Source: Cyprinodon diabolis (taxonomy: Eukaryota > Chordata > Actinopteri > Cyprinodontiformes > Cyprinodontidae). From it: a DNA stretch of 64,000 nucleotides. The notes under the pieces are model-generated. The model was not told where the DNA came from. It ran no database searches and saw only the letters and a program-made list of their open reading frames with translations. The stretch lies in NCBI GenBank assembly GCA_030533445.1, contig CM060076.1, positions 10,200,501 to 10,264,500 of the forward strand, given 5' to 3'. This document shows, in pieces, positions 61,901-64,000 of the stretch. Within the stretch, counting starts at the first letter, position 1; each line of letters starts with the position of its first letter. The position numbers were made by a program, and so were the translations under genes.

Positions 61901-62459
61901 GATATCCATGAAATAGAGTAGCCAGAAATTAGACTCCTGGATGTCTAAGTGGCAGAGAAAGAATAAAATGGATCCTAACAATTTCTGTACCTAGAGCTGT
62001 TGGCTTCATCTCCTAAGAGTTAATTATCAGATGCTAAATGAATCATAACTTCTTCAATATCATATCAGTTGTCAATAGTTTTTTTTTTTCTAAACGTTTT
62101 TTTTTTATGCAAAGTCTTTAATCAACTTCAATCAACTTTGCTTTTTATTCAGCTTCACTGATCCGTGGGAACCGGACAAACTGTACTCAGTTCTCCAGGA
62201 ATTTGGACTGGTTAGTCAGCAAACTGGAGAGAATGGAGTCATCGTCAGGTATAATAGATCTCTTTGTTTTGCTGCTAATTGACAGAGTTTGGAAAGACAG
62301 ATGTTTATGATTTTTTTTTTTCTTGAATCTTGTTTTGCAGGAATCCTTGAAGTCCTCCACTGTGTTTTAGTAGAAAGCCCGGAGGCCCTAAACATCATTC
62401 AGAAAGGACACATTAAATCCATCATCTCTCTGCTCTACAAGCATGGACGCAACCACAAG
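13911..62459 (+). CDS. ryr3: ryr3 (ryanodine receptor 3), exons 1-16 of a gene continuing past the right edge
   Basis: Ryanodine receptors are very large homotetrameric Ca2+-release channels of the endoplasmic/sarcoplasmic reticulum. This window holds the first 595 residues of about 4,900, in 16 exons whose phases all agree. The order matches the family: beta-trefoil Ins145 domain (about 1-205), MIR beta-trefoil (about 206-390), then the start of the RIH domain (about 440 on). Residues favouring RYR3 over RYR1/RYR2 are [48 protein letters not shown] with NTG after it, [16 protein letters not shown] and RLGPLKR. The cytosolic N-terminal region seen here takes part in inter-subunit gating contacts; the channel pore is far downstream. 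Intron 1 (20.2 kb) is the largest. Introns 6 and 13 use GC donors. No frameshift or stop is seen. Confidence 0.95.
15770..16010 (+). repeat. Possible Harbinger-type MITE fragment
   Basis: The order of landmarks (CAGGTTTAACAAAATC, TGATCAACTCTGAATTGAT, GGTTTCACAAACTC, CACTCAGAGTTGCGCG) resembles the end of a fish PIF/Harbinger-like element. Ends and target duplication are not resolved. Confidence 0.3.
17820..17984. repeat. Minisatellite, 30-bp unit, about 5.5 copies
   Basis: Units of exactly 30 bp; the last full unit and a half read as identical (CTCAGGGGTCTCTGGACGGC then ACATAGCATG). Earlier units differ at several positions. In one plus frame it reads as decapeptides of [10 protein letters not shown] type, in one minus frame as [10 protein letters not shown] type. 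Confidence 0.85.
18040..18530. repeat. Degenerate minisatellite, units about 30-36 bp
   Basis: Repeated core (A/G)TCTGACT(C/G)TGGAGAAAG with variable spacers such as AGCACTAGGATG, GACCAAGAGG and ACACTAATGGG. The minus frame gives LSPESDP- and [14 protein letters not shown] repeats, so it may descend from a coding repeat. Confidence 0.7.
18795..18961. mobile_element. Foldback (hairpin) MITE nested in the composite repeat
   Basis: The left arm from 18795 (AAAGGGCCGTGTGGCTGCAG, then GTTTTCTTTCCAACCA, then CAATAGCACA) is repeated in inverse orientation ending at 18961 with only a few mismatches over about 55 bp. The loop is about 60 bp. It could fold into a long hairpin. No clear target duplication. 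Confidence 0.7.
19025..19369 (-). CDS. Repeat-borne open frame, 114 residues, function unknown
   Basis: Starts [16 protein letters not shown], continues with a Cys/Lys/Leu-rich helix-like part ([17 protein letters not shown]) and then a Pro/Ser/Ala-rich tail. It lies at the 5' side of the composite repeat on that element's sense strand. The helical start and proline-rich tail look designed rather than random, and the same strand further on carries decapeptide repeats. No catalytic motif is visible. It may be the relic of an element-encoded structural protein or a captured gene, interrupted by the nested foldback downstream. Confidence 0.35.
   Translation of the reverse strand: MAKLSFFKDLRLTLDNTFSFYPPLKRLRAACELKDICERQSKLLAALGITGLFEEIKWNQQAAASRFLNRPSLPRQPLTSFPGSPSLASVDAAPPSPAAESPMPPASCKRSHLH
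20090..20475. repeat. Probable non-autonomous DNA element
   Basis: Begins near TTTAGTCTGGCCCACG and ends near CTAGTTTACTAGGCC. The interior has GTTGTTGCCATCTTCC and a CCACCCGC/GATTGGGCCGCC part typical of interspersed fish repeats. Less AT-rich than the intron around it. The terminal match is weak. Confidence 0.35.
22911..23260 (+). repeat. TAGGGCTG-family repeat, copy 1
   Basis: Starts TAGGGCTGCAGCTACCAATT and continues with the AATTGATTAATCTGTTGATA motif typical of this fish family, then TTCCTTAAAGAAGACTTTTT. The right end is not resolved. Confidence 0.5.
24356..24724 (+). repeat. TAGGGCTG-family repeat, copy 2
   Basis: Starts TAGGGCTGAACCAATTAATT. Near the right end it has the inverted counterpart (AATAGTCGACAGATTAATTG, then AATGTTAGTTGC) and AAAGTCTTCTTAAAGG, so the two ends form an imperfect inverted repeat. 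Confidence 0.55.
25965..26058 (+). repeat. Teleost SINE copy, internally deleted
   Basis: Intact tRNA-type B box GGTTCGATTCC at 25994-26004, preceded by CTGCCTTGCAGCAAGAAGG and followed by CTACATGGAGTTTGCATG, then directly the GATGGATGGATG tail. Most of the body is missing. Confidence 0.7.
27339..27858. mobile_element. hAT-like non-autonomous element, 520 bp
   Basis: Both ends carry the 12-bp inverted repeat TAGAGACTGACA. Flanks are the 8-bp CTCCATAC and CCCCATAC, an 8-bp target duplication with one mismatch, as expected of hAT elements. The interior has repeated CCCGTCCC/CTCCCA motifs at 27370-27520 and CACGGGAATCCCACG near 27800. No transposase frame. Confidence 0.7.
28742..29290 (+). pseudogene. 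Decayed Tc1-like element
   Basis: The left end, AAAAGTATTCACGCCCTTG, is the typical end of a widespread fish Tc1-like family. The interior is full of stops, and no transposase motif survives in frame. Confidence 0.45.
32160..32690 (-). pseudogene. Decayed Tc1-like element, inverted orientation
   Basis: Ordered landmarks TTTAGGTCTGGACTTTGATT, ACATCATAATGCAGCCAACA and TTGTAATATGACATAATGGG match the antisense order of the same Tc1-like family as at 8700. Coding capacity is lost. Confidence 0.4.
34167..34286 (+). CDS. ryr3: ryr3 exon 2
   Basis: 40 codons, phase 0 to 0; acceptor CCCTTGCAG, donor AAG|GTGAGG. It contains [20 protein letters not shown] and [19 protein letters not shown], the first strands of the Ins145 beta-trefoil. 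The LEPTSEAK ending is of RYR3 type. Confidence 0.97.
34287..38007 (+). other. ryr3: ryr3 intron 2
   Basis: 3.7 kb, GTGAGG...CTTTCCTGCAG. AT-rich with an A-run at about 36431-36450. Open frames here (36231-37548) have no recognisable product. No repeat family is firmly identified. Confidence 0.85.
38008..38112 (+). CDS. ryr3: ryr3 exon 3
   Basis: 35 codons, phase 0 to 0; acceptor TCTTTCCTGCAG, donor GGG|GTGAGT. Contains [18 protein letters not shown] and [12 protein letters not shown]. The 105-nt size equals that of RYR2 exon 3, whose in-frame loss in humans is a known arrhythmia lesion; the same in-frame property holds here. Confidence 0.97.
38340..39526 (+). pseudogene. Decayed Tc1-like transposon, about 1.2 kb
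   Basis: The interior at 38463-38530 (CATGATGGTGGCAGCAGCGT, GTTGCAGGGACAGGGAGG) corresponds to the transposase region before the second catalytic Asp. The right end, CCAAGGGGTGTAAATTC then TTTTGCCAGCCAATGCAGTA, is a typical end of the family. Frames are broken. Confidence 0.5.
40250..40607 (-). repeat. TAGGGCTG-family repeat, copy 3 (inverted)
   Basis: Ends GTTGTTTCAGCCCTA, the inverse of the TAGGGCTG start of the copies at 22911 and 24356. ATTAATCATGATAAATC precedes it and ATTGATTAATCTGTAGACAC lies near the other end. Confidence 0.5.
41405..41910. mobile_element. MITE with TTAA target duplication, 506 bp including flanks
   Basis: TTAA on both sides, then inverted repeats AGCTACAGTGTGTAAT at the left and ATTACACACTGTAGCT at the right. 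The interior is GC-richer than the intron and includes CGCAGCCATGGAGGCAGAC and a G-run GTTGGGGGGGAGAAG. TTAA duplication points to a piggyBac-type mechanism; no transposase frame. Confidence 0.7.
44400..44715 (+). repeat. Purine-rich, C-poor tract with imperfect repeats
   Basis: About 300 bp of mostly A and G with T and almost no C on the plus strand. Recurrent motifs include GGTATTAATTAAACAA and AACAAGGTATTAATAAAAGG. The Lys-rich frame in it is a by-product of composition and is not called as a gene. Confidence 0.5.
45930..46440 (+). repeat. Possible Tc1-type MITE, degenerate
   Basis: Begins with CACAGTGGGGAGAATAGGTA followed by TTTGATCCTGCTGATCTC, a well-known end of fish Tc1-type elements. 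An (AT)n run of about 28 bp lies inside at 46206-46232. The right end is unclear. Confidence 0.4.
47362..47530 (+). repeat. tRNA-derived SINE
   Basis: Head GTGGTGAGGTGGTTTAAGTC; tail CCCCTGAATATTGGAGCAGT followed by CAAAAGGATACAAAC and an A-rich end, as in a common fish SINE family. Confidence 0.55.
48140..48214 (+). CDS. ryr3: ryr3 exon 4
   Basis: 25 codons, phase 0 to 0; acceptor TTTTTTGCCCAG, donor ATG|GTAAGC. Encodes [20 protein letters not shown] then SFSGM, almost invariant in RYRs. The intron before it is 10 kb. Confidence 0.97.
48995..49073 (+). CDS. ryr3: ryr3 exon 5
   Basis: 79 nt, phase 0 to 1; acceptor TTTTTCACTCACCAG, donor ATAG|GTACAG. Contains [20 protein letters not shown]. 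End of the first beta-trefoil core. Confidence 0.96.
49371..49483 (+). CDS. ryr3: ryr3 exon 6 (GC donor)
   Basis: 113 nt, phase 1 to 0; acceptor TTTGTGTCTTCAG. Contains [20 protein letters not shown] and [17 protein letters not shown], highly conserved. It ends TATCTG|GCAAGT: the donor is GC, since the next exon supplies HLS and no GT fits the frame. Confidence 0.96.
49484..51599 (+). other. ryr3: ryr3 intron 6 (GC-AG)
   Basis: 2.1 kb intron with a GCAAGT donor and CTTCTCCCTTTCAG acceptor. AT-rich, with a less AT-rich block at about 50180-50600 that I could not assign. Confidence 0.9.
51600..51699 (+). CDS. ryr3: ryr3 exon 7
   Basis: 100 nt, phase 0 to 1; acceptor CTTCTCCCTTTCAG, donor GTAG|GTGGGT. 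Contains [20 protein letters not shown] and [10 protein letters not shown]; the [15 protein letters not shown] run is of RYR3 type. Junction with the MIR domain. Confidence 0.96.
51800..51998 (+). repeat. tRNA-derived SINE with a Tc1-type MITE in its tail
   Basis: A-box-like GCTGTAGCTCAATGG, B-box-like GGGTTTGATTCCAG, then AGTGAATGGGTGCAAAGC and CTACAACTAGAAAAGGGCGA, the typical 3' end of this fish SINE class. It runs into an ATATATA tail where the next element begins. Confidence 0.6.
51999..52241. mobile_element. Tc1-type MITE, 243 bp
   Basis: TA on both sides. The ends CAGTGGGTACGGAAAGTATT and, inverted, CAGTGGGTACAAAAAGTATT form inverted repeats of about 60 bp with few mismatches (through CACTCT.TGTTTCATTGCA). 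No coding capacity. Lies in ryr3 intron 7. Confidence 0.8.
52292..52385 (+). CDS. ryr3: ryr3 exon 8
   Basis: 94 nt, phase 1 to 2; acceptor CTGTCTTTGAAG, donor CAGAG|GTTTGT. Contains [20 protein letters not shown] then [11 protein letters not shown], start of the MIR region. The donor is weaker than average. Confidence 0.95.
53286..53360 (+). CDS. ryr3: ryr3 exon 9
   Basis: 75 nt, phase 2 to 2; donor ATCAG|GTAAGA. Contains [20 protein letters not shown] and PLRI. The acceptor CATCCAACAAAAAG has a poor pyrimidine tract, but protein similarity and phase leave little doubt. Confidence 0.95.
54276..54432 (+). CDS. ryr3: ryr3 exon 10
   Basis: 157 nt, phase 2 to 0; acceptor TCTGTCTGTTTAG, donor AAG|GTTATT. 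Contains [37 protein letters not shown] and TAFCFKSSK, the core of the MIR beta-trefoil. Confidence 0.97.
54433..55536 (+). other. ryr3: ryr3 intron 10
   Basis: 1.1 kb, AT-rich, no repeat family or exon recognised. The minus-strand open frame within it has no recognisable product. Confidence 0.85.
55537..55701 (+). CDS. ryr3: ryr3 exon 11
   Basis: 55 codons, phase 0 to 0; acceptor CTGAATGAACCAG, donor AGG|GTAAAT. Contains [40 protein letters not shown] and GPLKRR. The [16 protein letters not shown] and LGPLKR runs favour RYR3. Confidence 0.97.
55702..56774 (+). other. ryr3: ryr3 intron 11
   Basis: 1.1 kb, AT-rich, with a short TATA repeat near 56577. Nothing else identified. Confidence 0.85.
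56775..56896 (+). CDS. ryr3: ryr3 exon 12
   Basis: 122 nt, phase 0 to 2; acceptor TTCTTCTTTACCAG, donor ATCAA|GTAGGA. Contains [20 protein letters not shown] and [17 protein letters not shown], leading into the RIH region. Confidence 0.96.
57004..57184 (+). CDS. ryr3: ryr3 exon 13 (GC donor)
   Basis: 181 nt, phase 2 to 0; acceptor CTCTTGACCTTCAG after a 107-nt intron. Begins [17 protein letters not shown], which is poorly conserved, then [20 protein letters not shown] and [18 protein letters not shown], well conserved. It ends GAGGAG|GCAAGT, a second GC donor in this gene. Confidence 0.96.
57895..58096 (+). repeat. Left terminal inverted repeat of the Tc1 element
   Basis: Pairs with 59284-59485 in inverse orientation, with no mismatch seen. 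Contains two direct-repeat motifs near its ends that are probable transposase binding sites; the inner one runs to about 58103. Confidence 0.93.
58214..59197 (+). CDS. Tc1-family DD34E transposase, apparently intact
   Basis: Predicted 327 residues starting [20 protein letters not shown]. An ATG 36 nt upstream would add 12 residues, but the MGKT start is the usual one for fish Tc1. The N-terminal half has two helix-turn-helix (paired-like) segments ([18 protein letters not shown] at about 29-46, and [16 protein letters not shown]) with a basic linker GRKRCGRKK. Catalytic residues are all present: D in MFSDESK, D in [11 protein letters not shown], and E in [12 protein letters not shown]. The last two are separated by 34 residues. 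It ends [13 protein letters not shown], the family's normal C-terminus. It would bind the terminal repeats and move the element by cut and paste at TA sites. Confidence 0.95.
   Translation: MGKTADLTVVQKTTIDTLHKEGKTQKVIAKEAGCSQSSVSKHINREAKGRKRCGRKKCTSKRDNRTLERIVKQNPFKNVGEIHKEWTAAGVSASRTTTHRRMKDMGFCCRIPCVKPLLNHRQRQKRLAWAAGEWSKVMFSDESKFCISFGNQGPRVRRKRREALHPRCLKSSVKFPQSVMVWGAMSSAGVGPLCFLRSRVNAATYQEVLEHFMLPAADQLFGDADFIFQQDLAPAHSAKATSTWLKDHGIPVLNWPANSPDLNPIENLWGIVKKKMQYTRPNNSEELKATIRATWAIITPEQCHRLIDSMPRRIAAVIQAKGGPTKY
59284..59485 (-). repeat. Right terminal inverted repeat of the Tc1 element
   Basis: Inverse of 57895-58096, ending GACCAGCACCTG before TA. The inner boundary is where the match to the left repeat stops, at TATTACT versus TATTGTG. 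Confidence 0.93.
59950..60085 (+). CDS. ryr3: ryr3 exon 14
   Basis: 136 nt, phase 0 to 1; acceptor ATATTTTCTCAG, donor CTGG|GTGAGT. Contains [39 protein letters not shown] and LLYELL, part of the RIH helical domain. Confidence 0.97.
60086..62152 (+). other. ryr3: ryr3 intron 14
   Basis: 2.1 kb, AT-rich with poly-T near 62080-62108. The segment at about 60940-61010 and 61360-61460 (CTGCACTGTCAGGACT and an inverse AGTCCTGACAGTGCAG) forms an inverted repeat pair about 480 bp apart, suggesting an unidentified small element. Confidence 0.7.
60953..61436. repeat. Possible small inverted-repeat element in intron 14
   Basis: Left motif CTGCACTGTCAGGACT (about 60962-60977) and right motif AGTCCTGACAGTGCAG (about 61417-61432) are exact inverse copies of 16 bp. 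Neighbouring bases also show some inverse similarity (GCTGCCGACCTGC versus GCTCTGCAGCC). Target duplication and exact ends are not resolved. Confidence 0.45.
62153..62248 (+). CDS. ryr3: ryr3 exon 15
   Basis: 96 nt, phase 1 to 1; acceptor TTGCTTTTTATTCAG, donor TCAG|GTATAA. Contains [20 protein letters not shown] and [11 protein letters not shown], highly conserved RIH segment. Confidence 0.97.
62341..62459 (+). CDS. ryr3: ryr3 exon 16
   Basis: 119 nt, phase 1 to 0; acceptor CTTGTTTTGCAG after a 92-nt intron, donor AAG|GTGGGC. Contains [32 protein letters not shown] and KHGRNHK. The last exon visible; the next expected motif (VLDVLCSLC) is not in the window. Confidence 0.97.
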
Positions 62460-64000
62460 GTGGGCTGTGATCAAAGTTTTTTGTTGCAATCAGGGTTCAT
62501 GTTTATATAAGTTTACAGTTATTACTGTAACTATAAGCACAAATCTTACCTTTGTTATTCTTTGTGCTTATTAATAGTGAGTTACTTCCAGTTAAATACA
62601 TAGGTGGAAAATGGAAATTTCTTCATAGTTACAGAGTAAAAAGTTCTCACAGGCAAAGGTTGCAGTGGAACTGTTAGAATTTTATTTTTATTATTTAATT
62701 TCACTTAATTTGAATATTAGGATAGATTTATTAAAAAGCTGCACTTTCTAACTTTTAACTCAATTAGCTTATTTTCAGAAATATGAGATTATTCTTCAGG
62801 TCAAGATAAGGCATTGATGTTCTCTGTAGCTGCCCCCATAAACCTGGCTACATAACCTGAAGGGGTTTATTTCATCACTGAATGAGTCATGTGAACCAGA
62901 GCGCTGCTTCATGGCGAACAAAGCTTTCCTTAAATTAGAGAGCTAAGAAAAAACGTATTTGGCAACAAAATAGATATAAGACTAACCTGTTCAAAACACT
63001 TTTGGAGTGTATGTGTCCTTGTATTTCCAACTATCTCTATAACTTCTAAGTCTGCAGGTCCTAAGTGTGGTCTGCTATCAGATCCCAAAACTCTGAGGGA
63101 GATTAGATTAAATATTACTTTAACAGTGGGTTAAAGTAATATTTAATTAGCTTGCTATTTTCAAAAGCTTGGTTAATGTATAAAAAATTGAAATAATTTT
63201 GTGTGGAAATGAACAGATTCTTAAAAAAAACACTGAATAACAGATTGTATTGTCACTTAGGAAATTAAGTATTTGATCATTAAAAAGTAGTCATTAAAAA
63301 GTGGCTCAGACCTTTTCTGTCATTAGCCAGCAGGTTTACACATGTCTCAGGAGAGGCTCTATTCTGCTGCGCTTTATAAGAGATCACAATCTCAGAGCCG
63401 CTTAGATACTTTGAAGAGAGAACACCTCCAGACTAGCTTGGCAACTTCATGATAAGAGTCATTCTTCCTCAGTCATTGCATTGTTGCATCAAGCATTCTT
63501 TGGGTCCTTATTGAAGACCCAACTATTACTTGTTTTAAATACTGGCTGAGAGGAGAAATTTCTCCAAAGGATTTTTTATCTAACAGCTTCTTCAAACTGG
63601 TGAAGACATTAAAGTACAACTTAATAGAAAAGATGCACCTGTTTTTACCTTTGCCCTTAACTATTGTCTTTTGGCTACATGTGATCAAAAATTTTGATTT
63701 TATCCTTATCTTAAAGAAAAAAAACCCTAAGCCTTAACCAATTAGATATCCACTGGCACACTAATGGCTTACCTGTACATAACACAGGGCTTTTTGACCT
63801 TCTGGACATTCTCATGATTATTCTTCTCATTATGCCAGCAGCTGTTACCTTCTAACCAGGTTTAGTATTGTTATTTAATCTTAACCCAGGGTTGCTTAGA
63901 TATACTATTCTGTACCTTATGTCTTTTCAAAGCTATGTACTCTTCTCAGTCAGGTAGGATCGTGAGTAGAGCTGGCTCTGTCATTGGTCTCAGGTAGGAG
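62460..64000 (+). other. ryr3: ryr3 intron 16, cut by the window edge
   Basis: At least 1.5 kb of AT-rich intron after the GTGGGC donor. An inverted TTAAAGTAATATTTAAT-like pair lies at about 63104-63147 (AATATTACTTTAAC then GTTAAAGTAATATT), a small hairpin. No exon found. Confidence 0.8.

Noticed and set aside
34167..62459. Assignment of the channel gene to ryr2 or ryr1
   Set aside because: Residues such as [36 protein letters not shown] and LGPLKR fit RYR3 better than RYR2 or RYR1, and the fmn1 neighbour agrees.

Overview
The window looks like vertebrate nuclear DNA from a teleost fish. Genes are split into short exons with GT-AG (twice GC-AG) borders, long AT-rich introns lie between them, and the repeats are of fish type: Tc1-like elements, tRNA-derived SINEs, and small inverted-repeat elements. 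I cannot fix the species from sequence alone. There is no bacterial-style operon, CRISPR array or rRNA. Most short open frames are chance. The exon models below were built by reading splice sites, phases and protein similarity by eye. || Layout. (1) 1-10.6 kb, minus strand: the 5' part of a gene I call fmn1 (formin 1). It has a candidate non-coding first exon ending at 10511, a large first coding exon (8496-7023), a 176-nt exon (4657-4482), and an exon running off the left edge (449-1). The formin FH1/FH2 domains would lie beyond the left edge. (2) 10.7-13.7 kb: the divergent intergenic space, holding an 869-bp solo-LTR-like insertion. (3) 13.7 kb to the right edge, plus strand: the 5' part of ryr3 (ryanodine receptor 3). 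Sixteen coding exons are visible, totalling 1785 nt or 595 codons, all in phase, from the initiator Met to the start of the RIH region. Intron 1 is about 20.2 kb and intron 3 about 10 kb; the rest are 0.09-2.8 kb. The head-to-head fmn1/ryr3 order is the one known in tetrapods, which supports both names. || Mobile DNA. The outstanding element is a complete Tc1-type transposon (57895-59485) inside ryr3 intron 13. It has an uninterrupted 327-residue DD34E transposase, TA flanks and 202-bp terminal inverted repeats that read as identical, so it is probably very young. Other elements are a 520-bp hAT-like non-autonomous element, a TTAA-flanked MITE, a Tc1-type MITE inserted into a SINE tail, several decayed Tc1 copies, six SINE copies, and a 2.4-kb composite repeat with decapeptide-coding minisatellites and a nested foldback. 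|| I found no convincing new multi-gene system. The most useful leads are two GC-AG introns in ryr3, the intact Tc1 element, the LTR sitting between two divergent promoters, and the composite repeat at 17.2-19.6 kb.
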